From NCBI GenBank assembly GCA_944354035.1, contig CALVPS010000015.1:1-32278 (forward strand): a stretch of DNA of 32,278 bases, read 5' to 3'. The notes under the pieces were generated by a model. It was not told the origin of the DNA. It saw nothing but the letters and a program-made list of their open reading frames with translations, and did no database searches. This document shows positions 21,761-29,363 of this stretch, in pieces. A program made the translations under genes and the position numbers. This DNA is from an uncultured Clostridia bacterium. GTDB lineage: Bacteria; Bacillota; Clostridia; Christensenellales; Borkfalkiaceae. Within the stretch, counting starts at the first letter, position 1, and each line of letters opens with the position of its first letter.

Positions 21761-23196
21761 CCCTTTCCCCCCTTTGCGCTCGTTTCGCCGTCCTTCGGCA
21801 TGGGAAACTCCGCCCAAAAACAGCTCCCCTTACCCACTTCGGAGATCACGCCGAACGGGCACTCGTGCTGCTGCAAAATATTCTTTACGATCGACAAGCC
21901 CAAGCCCGTTCCGCTGACGGGACGCTTGTGCGTCTTTTGGGAACGGTAATACCGGTCCCAGATGGTAGCGATCTCGTCCGGGGGGATACCCTTGCCCGAA
22001 TCGATCACTTCAAAACGGGCGGCGTTCCCCTTGCGGTACAGTTTTACACGCACCAGCTTGTCGGCACCCGTATAGTTGACCGCGTTCCCGATGAGGTTGT
22101 ACATGACCTGCTCGATGCGGTCGCGGCTGCCGCAGGTGTACAGATCGTCCTCTACCCTGGCCTCGATGCGGTACGCCTCCGTCTCGCGCAGGTAGTCGAA
22201 CCTGCCGGCCACGCGGTACACCTCTTCGGAGAGGTTAAATACCGTCCGCTCCTCCTTTGACATGCCGGCTCGCAGCCTGGATAGATCGAGCAGATCGCCC
22301 ACCAGCAGGGTGAGCCGGTCGCATTCGTCGATGATGACCTGTGCGTTGGCGTCGCGCTTCTTTTTATCGTCGCCCGAAATTTCGCGGATCATGGAGGCGT
22401 ACGCCTTTATCATGGTCAGCGGCGTTTTAAAATCGTGCGAAACATTGGCGATCAGCTCCTTCTGCATGGTATCCGCCTTGGAAATTTCCGAACGCGCATA
22501 CTCAAGCGCCTCGGAGAGTTCGCGCAGCTCCGCACAATAGTAGTCCTTTTTAAAATGCAGGTCGTAATTGCCGCGCGCAAGCTCTTTGGCGCGCTCCGTG
22601 ACCTCGGTGATCGGCTTGGTGATGAGCGGCGCGACAAATCCGCTGGCCGCAAACGAGAGCACGACGGCCGCCAGCGCCGTGATCAGCGAAAGCCACCGCA
22701 GCCCCGATTCCAGACCGAGAATGGGTTCGACCGAGGCGGAAACGTACAAATACGCCTCGCGCTGACCGACGGCGACGGCCTGCGCATAAGCCACCGAATC
22801 GTCTGAACGCAAATACGAGGGCAGCTCCCCCCGGCGCTGTTTTTCCTGCAGGGCGGAAGCGAGCTCGGGATATACCGACTCGGTAAAGTCGAACACGCTT
22901 TCGCCGTCCTCGTAAAACAGGCTTACGCTGAGCCCGTAATTGTTGGCGATGTCGTACAGCCGTCGGCCGAGCGTTGTGGTGTCCTGCTGCCCGTCTTCGA
23001 GCTGCTCCGTCATCTGTGCGCAGGCGCTGTCCAGCGAACGCAGCGCCTGTTCGCGGTACTGCTGCGTGACAAGAGAGTTCTGCACCAGCACGAACAGCAC
23101 GACGACCACCAGCGAAAATACGGAGAAGGCAAACCATAAAACGAGGTTGAGACTTTTTCCCGACCTCGCCCCGCGATGTTGCCGTTCCTTTGCCAT
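21757..23196 (-). CDS. Sensor histidine kinase (PhoR/VicK-like layout)
   Basis: A 479-residue membrane kinase. TM1 is ~17-38, the extracellular sensor ~39-165 and TM2 ~166-189, followed by a HAMP linker (~190-243). The HisKA domain has the phospho-acceptor His254 in ANVSHDFKTPLTMIKAYA. The HATPase domain shows the N box EQVMYNLIGNAVNY (Asn367/Asn371), the G1 box DSGKGIP (399-405), the F-region WDRYYRS and G2 GTGLGLSIVKNIL (429-441). All catalytic motifs are intact. The start at 23196 is supported by AAGGGGTG; an upstream in-frame start at 23286 would shorten the 128-bp gap to the regulator gene but adds an unlikely Arg-rich leader. It should phosphorylate the response regulator encoded just upstream. 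Confidence 0.95.
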   Translation of the reverse strand: MAKERQHRGARSGKSLNLVLWFAFSVFSLVVVVLFVLVQNSLVTQQYREQALRSLDSACAQMTEQLEDGQQDTTTLGRRLYDIANNYGLSVSLFYEDGESVFDFTESVYPELASALQEKQRRGELPSYLRSDDSVAYAQAVAVGQREAYLYVSASVEPILGLESGLRWLSLITALAAVVLSFAASGFVAPLITKPITEVTERAKELARGNYDLHFKKDYYCAELRELSEALEYARSEISKADTMQKELIANVSHDFKTPLTMIKAYASMIREISGDDKKKRDANAQVIIDECDRLTLLVGDLLDLSRLRAGMSKEERTVFNLSEEVYRVAGRFDYLRETEAYRIEARVEDDLYTCGSRDRIEQVMYNLIGNAVNYTGADKLVRVKLYRKGNAARFEVIDSGKGIPPDEIATIWDRYYRSQKTHKRPVSGTGLGLSIVKNILQQHECPFGVISEVGKGSCFWAEFPMPKDGETSAKGGKG

Positions 23197-23324
23197 AAAC
23201 ACCCCTTCGTCCGCCCGCCGGCGCACACGTGCGCACTTATCGATCGCGGCGCCGCCCTTTGTAGCCGCGCGCCGTTCACGCCGCACGGCCCGAAAGCAGC
23301 CTTTGCTTGCCGGCGGCCTATGTA

Positions 23325-23993
23325 TTACGCCTCGAACTTATACCCCAGGCCGCGCAGCGTTACGATAAACTTGCGATATTCCTTTAAATTGCCGCGCAGC
23401 ATCTTCACATGCGTATCCACCGTGCGGTCGTCGCCGTAAAAATCGTAGCCCCAAACCTTGTTTAAAAGGCGTTCGCGCGTAAGCGCCACACCGTTGTTCT
23501 GTACAAAGTAAAACAGCAGTTCGTACTCCTTGGGCGTGAGCTCGGCGCGCTCGCCGTTGACGGTGACGTTGCGGCCGGTGATATCGATGCGCAGCCCCTC
23601 GAACTCGTATACCCGGCCCTCCTCCGGCCGCCCGGGCTTGCCGCGTTTGAGTACGGCGTGGATGCGCGCCATGACCTCTTTGGGCGAAAACGGCTTTGTA
23701 ACATAGTCGTCCGAGCCGATCTCAAACCCGAACAGCTTGTCGTATTCCTCCCCTCTGGCGGAGAGCATGATGACGGGCGTCTGCTTGAATTTTCGGATCT
23801 CTTTGACGGCGGAAAATCCATCCAGGCGCGGCATCATGACGTCCATCAGAATGACGTCGTAATCGTTTTCGCGGCACATTTTAACGGCCTCCATGCCGTC
23901 CTGTGCCTCGTCTGCCGTTCCGCCCTCAAATTCCACATACTCGCGGAGCACTGCGCGGATCATCTCTTCGTCGTCTACGATCAGGACCTTCAT
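23325..23993 (-). CDS. OmpR/PhoB-family response regulator
   Basis: A 222-residue two-domain transcription factor. The receiver domain (1-~117) has the acidic pocket DDE (7-9), the phosphorylation site Asp51 in ILMDVMMPRLDG, and the switch Ser and Lys in MLSARGEEYDK and YVTKPFSPKEV. The winged-helix effector domain (~130-222) has the typical LTPKEYELLFYFVQNNGVALTRERLLNKVWGYD recognition region and the RTVDTHVKMLRGNL wing. The start is supported by AGGAGG before ATG 23993. It is the first gene of the five-gene set, with a direct-repeat site in its own promoter, so autoregulation is likely. Confidence 0.97.
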   Translation of the reverse strand: MKVLIVDDEEMIRAVLREYVEFEGGTADEAQDGMEAVKMCRENDYDVILMDVMMPRLDGFSAVKEIRKFKQTPVIMLSARGEEYDKLFGFEIGSDDYVTKPFSPKEVMARIHAVLKRGKPGRPEEGRVYEFEGLRIDITGRNVTVNGERAELTPKEYELLFYFVQNNGVALTRERLLNKVWGYDFYGDDRTVDTHVKMLRGNLKEYRKFIVTLRGLGYKFEA

Positions 23994-24033
23994 CTGTTCT
24001 TCCTCCTGTATAATAAAGTATAAAAGCGTTCCT

Positions 24034-24072
24034 TTAATAGCGCTTTATCGTTTTGTGAAAATTATGTGAAAA
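24034..24072 (-). promoter_or_regulatory. Promoter of the response-regulator operon with Pho-box-like direct repeats
   Basis: On the minus strand two 11-mers, TTTTCACATAA (24072-24062) and TTTTCACAAAA (24061-24051), match at 10 of 11 positions and sit exactly 11 bp apart. This is the spacing that OmpR/PhoB-family dimers prefer. They occupy the -35 region of a TATTAA -10 (24039-24034), as in activator-dependent promoters. Binding by the adjacent regulator is inferred. Confidence 0.65.
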
Positions 24073-24157
24073 CACAGTACGATCGTGAGCGATTTGAGTA
24101 TACCATATTTTTCGCCTGTGCGCAAGACGATTTTTTAGAAAAAATACGAACGAATGT

Positions 24158-24186
24158 TTGACTTTTTGTCCGCGACGTGCTACAAT
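24158..24186 (+). promoter_or_regulatory. Sigma-A promoter of the radical-SAM/DUF4130 pair
   Basis: TTGACT (24158-24163), a 17-bp spacer and TACAAT (24181-24186). The usual start point 6-7 nt on is about 24193, which is the first base of the ATG of the gene. The messenger would therefore be leaderless or nearly so. Confidence 0.85.
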
Positions 24187-24192
24187 GGCGGT

Positions 24193-25434
24193 ATGATCTC
24201 GGAAGAAACTCTGCGCATTTTAACGGAGAGCGCCAAGTACGACGTATCGTGTTCCTCCTCGGGCAGCGGACGCGTCAACGCGGGCGGGTTGGGCAACGGC
24301 ATGCCGGACGGCTGCTGTCATTCGTTTACGCCGGACGGGCGCTGCATTTCGCTGCTGAAAATTTTGTTGAGCAACGACTGCGTGTTCGACTGCAAGTACT
24401 GCTCCAGCCGCCGCAGCGCAGACGTACGCCGCGCCGTCGCCACGCCGGAGGAGATATGCCGGCTGACCGTGGCCTTTTACAAGCGCAACTATATCGAGGG
24501 GTTGTTCCTCTCTTCCGCCGTCCTGCGCTCGCCGAACTATGCCATGGAGCAACTGGTACAAACGGTAAAACTGCTGCGCACCAGGTACGCCTTTTACGGC
24601 TATATCCACTTAAAGGGCATTCCCGGCGCGGACGAGTCACTGGTGCGCGAGGGCGCGCGCTACGCCGACCGCATGAGCTACAACATAGAACTCCCCTCCG
24701 AGGAAAGCTTAAAGCTGCTTGCGCCGCAAAAGAGCAGACAGGCGCTTTTGCAGCCTATGCGGCAGCTTTCGCTGGAGCGGACGCAATTTTGCAGGGAGGG
24801 CCGCCGCGGGCGCTTTTTGCCCGCCGGGCAGACGACGCAGATGATCGTGGGCGCCTCGCCCGAGCGGGACGGTCAGATCCTGCGCCTGGCACAGGGGCTG
24901 TACCGCACGGCGCAGTTGAAACGGGTTTACTACTCCTCCTATATCCCCGTCGTGCACGACCCGCATCTGCCGGCCGTGTCAAGCCCCGCCCTGCGCGAAC
25001 ATCGGCTGTATCAGGCAGACTGGCTGCTGCGCTTTTACGGATTCAACGCCGAAGAGCTTGTTTCCGCGGAGGACGATCTGTGCATGGAGCTTGATCCCAA
25101 GTGCGCATGGGCGCTGCGGAACATGCAGCTGTTCCCCGTAGAGGTCAACCGCGCCCCGACCGAACTGCTGCTGCGCGTACCGGGGATCGGCGCGCGCAGC
25201 GCACAAAAAATTGTAGCGGCGCGGCGGTATACGACGCTCACGTTTGAACATTTAAAAAAGATGCGCGTCGTGCTGAAGCGTGCACGGCACTTCCTGACGG
25301 CGGACGGAAAATTTTACGGTGCCAAAAACGAAACGGCCATCCGCGGCCTGCTGGCCGCAGGCGAACGGGCGGACGGGGCGCAGCAGCTGGACCTGTTCGA
25401 GACAGCGCTGACTGCACGGACGGGGGAACTATGA
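24193..25434 (+). CDS. Putative DNA modification/repair radical SAM protein (TIGR03916-type)
   Basis: A 413-residue radical SAM protein with a C-terminal helix-hairpin-helix. The N-terminus MISEETLRILTESAKYDVSCSSSGSGR is the family start, which fixes the ATG at 24193; an ATG at 24154 lies before the promoter. The 4Fe-4S triad is CVFDCKYC (Cys63, Cys67, Cys70). Next come EEICRLTVAFYKRNYIEGLFLSSAV and GYIHLKGIPGADESLVREG. Near residues ~330-350, PTELLLRVPGIGARSAQKIVAARR is a DNA-binding helix-hairpin-helix motif. The family always pairs with the following DUF4130-type gene, and a role in nucleic-acid repair or modification is proposed but unproven. No Shine-Dalgarno sequence is present. Confidence 0.93.
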   Translation: MISEETLRILTESAKYDVSCSSSGSGRVNAGGLGNGMPDGCCHSFTPDGRCISLLKILLSNDCVFDCKYCSSRRSADVRRAVATPEEICRLTVAFYKRNYIEGLFLSSAVLRSPNYAMEQLVQTVKLLRTRYAFYGYIHLKGIPGADESLVREGARYADRMSYNIELPSEESLKLLAPQKSRQALLQPMRQLSLERTQFCREGRRGRFLPAGQTTQMIVGASPERDGQILRLAQGLYRTAQLKRVYYSSYIPVVHDPHLPAVSSPALREHRLYQADWLLRFYGFNAEELVSAEDDLCMELDPKCAWALRNMQLFPVEVNRAPTELLLRVPGIGARSAQKIVAARRYTTLTFEHLKKMRVVLKRARHFLTADGKFYGAKNETAIRGLLAAGERADGAQQLDLFETALTARTGEL

Positions 25435-26153
25435 TCTATCTGCTCGACGGTAAAAAAGAGACATTTTTGACCGCTTTTCTGCTTGCCTACCGCGACGAGG
25501 AGGCGCTGTTTGCAGAAAAAGTCTTCCAACTTGCGCTGGGGCAGCGCCCGGTGCGGGTACAGGCCGACCCCGCACGGGCAAAACGCGCGGAACAGCGGCT
25601 GCTGCAGCTGGACGCGCGCTGCATGCGCGACCTGGATCTGCTGCTGCGCAGCGGCGAGACGCGGCGGCTGCAGATCGCGCTGGCGTACTTTCGCCTGATC
25701 GCCGCCCGCAAGGGACCCGTACGCGGCATGGCGGCGGAGGACGCCGTTGCCGAGGCCTGCGACTGCATGCGACGAGTCACGCTGGAGGCGCATCGGTTAA
25801 AGGGATTTGTCCGCTTTTCCGAAAGCGCAAGCGGCGCACTGTATGCGCCGCTTGCGCCGGACAACGACGTATGCGACCTGCTGATGCCCCACTTTTGCCT
25901 GCGCCTTGGAAAGATCCCCTTTGTCCTGCACGACGTCGCGCGGCAAAAAGCCGCCGTGTGGGACGGACACAGCCGTTTTTCGGCGCCGCTGGAACGGGCG
26001 ACCGTCCTGCTTTCCGCCGACGAAGACGGATGGCAGGCGCTCTGGAAGCGGTACTACCGCAGCGTAAACATTCCTTCGCGCGAGCGGATCCGACAAATGA
26101 AGCAGTACTTGCCCGTGCGCTATTGGAAATTCATGCCGGAGATGCGCGACTGA
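25431..26153 (+). CDS. DUF4130-type 'probable DNA metabolism protein' (TIGR03915-type)
   Basis: A 240-residue partner of the preceding radical SAM protein, with a 4-bp ATGA overlap. Family wording is clear in MIYLLDGKKETFLTAFLLAYRDEEA at the start. Also clear are the central EACDCMRRVTLEAHRLKGFVRFSE, HFCLRLGKIPFVLHDVARQKAAVWDG and the C-terminal PSRERIRQMKQYLPVRYWKFMPEM. In many genomes this domain is fused to or adjacent to a uracil-DNA-glycosylase-like domain; no such domain is visible here. The enzyme activity is not known. It is the last gene of a two-gene operon, and I see no clear terminator in the 146 bp that follow. Confidence 0.92.
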   Translation: MIYLLDGKKETFLTAFLLAYRDEEALFAEKVFQLALGQRPVRVQADPARAKRAEQRLLQLDARCMRDLDLLLRSGETRRLQIALAYFRLIAARKGPVRGMAAEDAVAEACDCMRRVTLEAHRLKGFVRFSESASGALYAPLAPDNDVCDLLMPHFCLRLGKIPFVLHDVARQKAAVWDGHSRFSAPLERATVLLSADEDGWQALWKRYYRSVNIPSRERIRQMKQYLPVRYWKFMPEMRD

Positions 26154-26241
26154 TCTCCCGACGGCGCATTCCTTAAAAACACGACCGCCCGCCGCACGTG
26201 CAAAATCGGCCACAAAAGCCGACAAACCAACGTATTTTCAC

Positions 26242-26270
26242 TTGCTTTTTTGTGGGAGGTGTGCTACAAT
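26242..26270 (+). promoter_or_regulatory. Promoter of the aldo/keto reductase gene
   Basis: TTGCTT (26242-26247), a 17-bp spacer and TACAAT (26265-26270), ~30 nt before the start codon. Confidence 0.75.
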
Positions 26271-26299
26271 CACTGCAAAACTTTGATACGGGACCGGCT

Positions 26300-27328
26300 A
26301 TGGATAAGACGACATTTAAACACATGATGAGCAATCGCGAGCGCCTCCCCGACCCCATGCGCGCGAAAAAAGAGATCGTGGGATATCGCCGCGCGGGCAC
26401 GAGCGGATTAAAATTTTCGGAACTTTCGCTTGGGTTTTGGCACAATTTCGGCAGTTTCGACTCGTTTGAAAACATGCGCGACATGGTGTTTACCGCCTTC
26501 GACAGCGGGATCACCACGTTTGACGTCGCCGACAACTACGGCCCCCGCAACGGCAGCGCGGAAGAGAACTTCGGAAAGATCGTAAAAGAAAATTTCCGCA
26601 ATTATCGCGACGAAATGCTGATCGCCACCAAGGCGGGCTTCCCCATGTGGCCCGGGCCGTACGGAAACGGCGGCACCGCAAAGCACCTGACGGCCGCCCT
26701 CAACGGCAGCCTTGCACGTCTCGGGCTGGACTATGTGGATATTTTTTATCATCACAGGCCGGATCCCGATACCCCGATCGAGGAAACGTGCTACGCCCTG
26801 CACCGCCTTACCGAACAGGGAAAGGCGCTGTACATCGGCGTATCCAACTATTCCGCCGAACAGACGCTTGCGGCGTTGAAGGTGTTCCGCGAGCTGCATA
26901 CTCCCTTTTTGGTCAACCAGGCGTGCTATAACCTGCTCGACCGCACCATCGAACGCAACGGATTAAAGGAAGCGGCCGAAGAAGAGGGTTTTGCCATCGT
27001 AGCCTATTCGCCGCTGGCGCAGGGCCTGCTGACCGACCGCTATGCCAACGGCATTCCCGCCGACAGCCGCATGAAGAAGAGCTGGACGCTGAAAGAAGAG
27101 GCGCTTACCCCTGCCCTGCAGCAAAAACTGCAGGCACTGCGCAACATTGCGTGCGAACGCGGGCAGACGCTGCCGGAACTTGCGCTTTCGTGGACGCTGA
27201 AGGACCGCACGATCGCCAGCGTGATCGTGGGAGCCTCCTCCTCCGCACAGCTTACGGACAATTTGCAGATCAACTGCTCGTTTACCGAAGAAGAACTGCG
27301 CAAAATAGAGGATATCTGCAACCGCTGA
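26300..27328 (+). CDS. yghZ: Aldo/keto reductase, YghZ (AKR14)-like
   Basis: A 342-residue NADPH-type aldo/keto reductase that follows E. coli YghZ (L-glyceraldehyde 3-phosphate reductase) closely through LSLGFWHNFG, GITTFDVADNYGPRNGSAEENFG, TKAGFPMWPGPYGNGGTAKHL, LGLDYVDIFYHHRPDPDTPIEE, GKALYIGVSNYS and FAIVAYSPLAQGLLTDRYANGIPADSRM. The catalytic tetrad is Asp75, Tyr80, Lys111 and His151 or His152. It would reduce reactive aldehydes such as L-glyceraldehyde 3-phosphate or methylglyoxal in the cytoplasm. The ATG at 26300 has only a weak GGGAC-type site; MMSNRE a few codons on is an alternative start. Single gene. Confidence 0.93.
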   Translation: MDKTTFKHMMSNRERLPDPMRAKKEIVGYRRAGTSGLKFSELSLGFWHNFGSFDSFENMRDMVFTAFDSGITTFDVADNYGPRNGSAEENFGKIVKENFRNYRDEMLIATKAGFPMWPGPYGNGGTAKHLTAALNGSLARLGLDYVDIFYHHRPDPDTPIEETCYALHRLTEQGKALYIGVSNYSAEQTLAALKVFRELHTPFLVNQACYNLLDRTIERNGLKEAAEEEGFAIVAYSPLAQGLLTDRYANGIPADSRMKKSWTLKEEALTPALQQKLQALRNIACERGQTLPELALSWTLKDRTIASVIVGASSSAQLTDNLQINCSFTEEELRKIEDICNR

Positions 27329-27367
27329 CGCGCGCGACGCGGCCGAATGCCGCAACAAAATAAAAAC

Positions 27368-27385
27368 GGCTGCCGGCGGGCAGCC
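27368..27385 (+). terminator. Hairpin between the reductase gene and the tRNA
   Basis: GGCTGCC-GGCG-GGCAGCC is a 7-bp perfect stem 40 bp after the reductase stop. It lacks a T-run on the plus strand, so it is a weak terminator at best. Confidence 0.4.
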
Positions 27386-27391
27386 TGTTAC

Positions 27392-27479
27392 GGAAGGCTG
27401 GCGGAGCGGTCGAACGCGGCGGTCTTGAAAACCGTTGATGCGCAAGCATCCGGGGGTTCGAATCCCTCGCCTTCCGCCA
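27392..27479 (+). tRNA. tRNA-Ser (anticodon UGA)
   Basis: 88 nt including an encoded CCA. The acceptor arms GGAAGGC (27392-27398) and GCCTTCC pair, followed by discriminator G and CCA. The anticodon arm is GCGGT-CTTGAAA-ACCGT, giving the anticodon TGA. A long variable arm (GATGCGCAAGCATC) marks it as class II, and the T-arm has GGTTCGAATCC. It reads UCA and wobble-related serine codons. The mobile element begins directly after it, so its 3' end is the likely attachment site. Confidence 0.97.
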
Positions 27480-27480
27480 G

Positions 27481-27517
27481 ACAGAGTCGCGTTTGAACCC
27501 GCGGCTCTGTTATTTTT
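27481..27517 (+). terminator. Terminator of the tRNA-Ser gene
   Basis: ACAGAGTCGCG and CGCGGCTCTGT form an 11-bp stem (one G-T pair) with an 8-nt loop, followed by TATTTTT, starting 1 bp after the CCA. Confidence 0.85.
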
Positions 27518-27683
27518 GTATCAAAGGTGTCGCCTGTATTGTCGTAGACACCGAAGTCTATACTCCAAAGCTATCTGATTTCTATCTCACGCAAAAAAGA
27601 GACAAATACGGCAACTTTACAAAATAGGCAGTCACCGCCGACTATTTATTTAGTTCTCCAAATTTTGCCGTTTCGGGAGGCTT

Positions 27684-27711
27684 AGTGTAGCACAGCTTTC
27701 GCGGAAGTCAA
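27684..27711 (-). promoter_or_regulatory. Leftward promoter in the element end with no gene behind it
   Basis: On the minus strand TTGACT (27711-27706), a 16-bp spacer and TACACT (27689-27684). Transcripts would run toward the tRNA through ~160 bp without a credible ORF. Confidence 0.5.
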
Positions 27712-27847
27712 TGCGAAAAAATATCACTGAAAAATAGAATATCTTTGAGCCGTCAAAGCCGGGAAGAATTATCTTCTCGGCTTTTTCTTTTGCTCTGAAA
27801 TTCACTTTACTTCAATGCAATATTTTTTCGTTGGTCATTGACTTCCG
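27702..27847. repeat. 12-bp inverted repeat around the orphan terminator
   Basis: CGGAAGTCAATG at 27702-27713 is the exact reverse complement of CATTGACTTCCG at 27836-27847. The two arms flank the terminator at 27757-27790. Possible recombinase arm sites or a duplicated promoter -35 region. Confidence 0.6.
27757..27790 (+). terminator. Orphan rho-independent terminator
   Basis: AGCCGGGAAGA (27757-27767), loop ATTA and TCTTCTCGGCT (27772-27782) form an 11-bp stem with one G-T pair, followed by TTTTCTTTT. No gene ends upstream in the window, so it may insulate the element or end a vanished gene. Confidence 0.85.
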
Positions 27848-27936
27848 TGTCACCAAATCAAAGTAAACAGACCTCTGCTCAATCGGTGCTACTCCGCCTC
27901 CGCCGAAAGGCAAAATAAAATTTGGAGGTAAACTCT

Positions 27937-28200
27937 ATGAAAACCAAAGTTTCCAATTTCACCGAGTTCAGAGCGTATTATCTCTCTGAATTTGAACTAT
28001 ACGATGGCGAAGCATTCATCACCTTCAATATCGTCGGCATCGACCTTGACCGTAACGAAGTTCAGGTTGCCGTAACGGATAGAGGCAGGATCAGCGTTGT
28101 AACGTATGACCTCTTGACGGATAAAAACGGCAGACTTTACTTCGAGTACGGCGTCTTGTTCGAGCGCGTATATCTGGACGAGTTTGAGGAGGCAGCGTAA
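27937..28200 (+). CDS. Small mobile-element protein, unknown function (87 aa)
   Basis: The first gene of the element operon. ATG 27937 has GGAGG 8 bp upstream; a frame extension to 27922 includes the ribosome binding site and is not used. The product is acidic, has no membrane segment, and reads as alternating beta strands (FITFNIVGIDL, NEVQVAVTDRGRISVVTYDLL, GRLYFEYGVLFERVYLDEFEE). I do not recognise the family. Its TAA overlaps the next ATG by one base. Confidence 0.8.
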   Translation: MKTKVSNFTEFRAYYLSEFELYDGEAFITFNIVGIDLDRNEVQVAVTDRGRISVVTYDLLTDKNGRLYFEYGVLFERVYLDEFEEAA

Positions 28201-28613
28201 TGAAACTAACCCTCTCCAATATCAAAGCCATCAAGCGGGATACGGAAAGCCAGCTCACAAAGCGCGTGTGCAATTACGTTATCTCCCGCTGGGGTGATTA
28301 CGACGATAAAAAACATATCTTCACGGACGTACTGCATTACGGCTGTCAGTCAGGCGTTGTCGGCGAACTCATCTACTATTCGGACACGGTGCGTTTCTAT
28401 AAACAGTACAGGCAGGAAATCAATGCGCTGCTGTACGAACTTATGGACGGAACGGGACTTTACGCTCCCTCCGAACTATTTGGCGACAAGTGGGATAAAG
28501 AAGATCCTCTTGCGCAGGACAACTTCAATCAAAACCTGCTGGCGTGGTTCGGCTTTGAAGAAACACTCCGCAGCATCGGTTACAACTTTGAAACATTAGA
28601 AAATTGCATTTAA
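28200..28613 (+). CDS. Conserved mobile-element protein, possibly DUF7222 (137 aa)
   Basis: A soluble, mainly helical 137-residue protein. The segment VISRWGDYDDKKHIFTDVLHYGCQSGVVGELIYYSDTVRFYKQYRQEINALLYEL resembles a domain I know from conjugative elements of gut Clostridia, named DUF7222 as far as I recall. The DUF number is tentative. It is translationally linked to the gene before it and followed by AAGGAG for the next one. No catalytic motif visible. Confidence 0.82.
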   Translation: MKLTLSNIKAIKRDTESQLTKRVCNYVISRWGDYDDKKHIFTDVLHYGCQSGVVGELIYYSDTVRFYKQYRQEINALLYELMDGTGLYAPSELFGDKWDKEDPLAQDNFNQNLLAWFGFEETLRSIGYNFETLENCI

Positions 28614-28625
28614 GGAGAAAACACT

Positions 28626-29039
28626 ATGAAAGACAAGAACATTGCGAAAAAGGAAACGGCTATCGAGCTTCTGAAAGAGATGGATATTTATACCCCGTAC
28701 ATAAAGGGCTTTGAAGAGAAAGGCTTAGTATGTTTCTTTGAGAATTACGGCGGCTTTTGGATCGACCAAGAGCCTAAACTCTATGCCAAGATGAAAGAGC
28801 TGGAAAAGAAGCATAATTGCCTTGTATATGCCGTAACGCACGAATATACCGAGTTCGGCGAGTGCTATTCATTCCTCATCGTTACAGACTATAAGTCGGA
28901 ATGGAAAACGCTTATGTACTCCGAGGGCAATCGCCATACGGCTTTCGCTTATGTCTGGAACAAAGACGACGATTGGTGCAGTGAGTTCGGCAACGTGACC
29001 GTACAGAGTTTCGGCGGTGGTATCCGCAGAATTGCGTGA
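28626..29039 (+). CDS. Mobile-element protein, unknown function (137 aa)
   Basis: A soluble alpha/beta protein starting 5 bp after AAGGAGAAAAC. The N-terminal helix KKETAIELLKEMDIY is followed by a strand-rich body with many aromatic residues (FFENYGGFWIDQEP, CLVYAVTHEYTEFGECYSFLIVTDYKSEWKTLMY, FAYVWNKDDDWCSEFGNVTVQSFGGGIRRI). I recognise no family by name. Similar small proteins are common in the accessory operons of integrative and conjugative elements. It is followed after 11 bp by the next gene. Confidence 0.8.
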   Translation: MKDKNIAKKETAIELLKEMDIYTPYIKGFEEKGLVCFFENYGGFWIDQEPKLYAKMKELEKKHNCLVYAVTHEYTEFGECYSFLIVTDYKSEWKTLMYSEGNRHTAFAYVWNKDDDWCSEFGNVTVQSFGGGIRRIA

Positions 29040-29050
29040 GGTGAACGGAC

Positions 29051-29362
29051 ATGAAAGTATATCTTGTAAAACTCGATTGGTCTACAGAAGATAGCAACGA
29101 CGTCGAACTGACCGTATATGGGACTTACGAGAAAGCCTATAACAAATTCAAGGAACTCATCGAAGCCGAGAAAAATCCGGAAAACTTATGGGTTGGCGAA
29201 CTTGTGTGGAAAAACGGCGTGCTGGAAGACGACAAAATAGAGCTAGACTTTCTCGACCGCCTCAATGACACGGACGAAACCGAATGTTATTGGCTCATCA
29301 ATGACACTTGGGACTTCGGCGTACATACCTTTATATCTATCGAAATCAAGGAGGTCTTGTAA
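29051..29362 (+). CDS. Mobile-element protein, unknown function (103 aa)
   Basis: A very acidic 103-residue soluble protein: MKVYLVKLDWSTEDSNDVELTVYGTYEKAYNKFKELIEAEK, then LDRLNDTDETECYWLINDTWDFGVHTFISIEIKEV. Alternating strands around a helix suggest a small alpha/beta fold. Its ribosome binding site (GAGGTGA) overlaps the stop of the gene before. The negative charge recalls DNA-mimic proteins such as anti-restriction factors, but no specific family is recognised and this is only a possibility. Confidence 0.78.
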   Translation: MKVYLVKLDWSTEDSNDVELTVYGTYEKAYNKFKELIEAEKNPENLWVGELVWKNGVLEDDKIELDFLDRLNDTDETECYWLINDTWDFGVHTFISIEIKEVL

Positions 29363-29363
29363 A

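Larger units (their letters stand above)
27518..27936. other. Gene-poor left end of the integrated element
   Basis: No convincing gene. It holds a leftward promoter (27684-27711), an orphan rightward terminator (27757-27790), a 12-bp inverted repeat and a GGTGTC/GACACC inverted pair at 27526-27552. A plus-strand frame is open up to a stop at 27625-27627, ending ...VYTPKLSDFYLTQKRDKYGNFTK. It looks protein-like but has no start and may be a gene remnant. Base composition is clearly AT-richer than the chromosome to the left. No integrase is encoded here, so it must lie at the other end of the element or be lost. Confidence 0.5.

Noticed and set aside
24154..24192. N-terminal extension of the TIGR03916-type gene from ATG 24154
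   Set aside because: These 13 codons lie across the promoter and before the family's conserved start.
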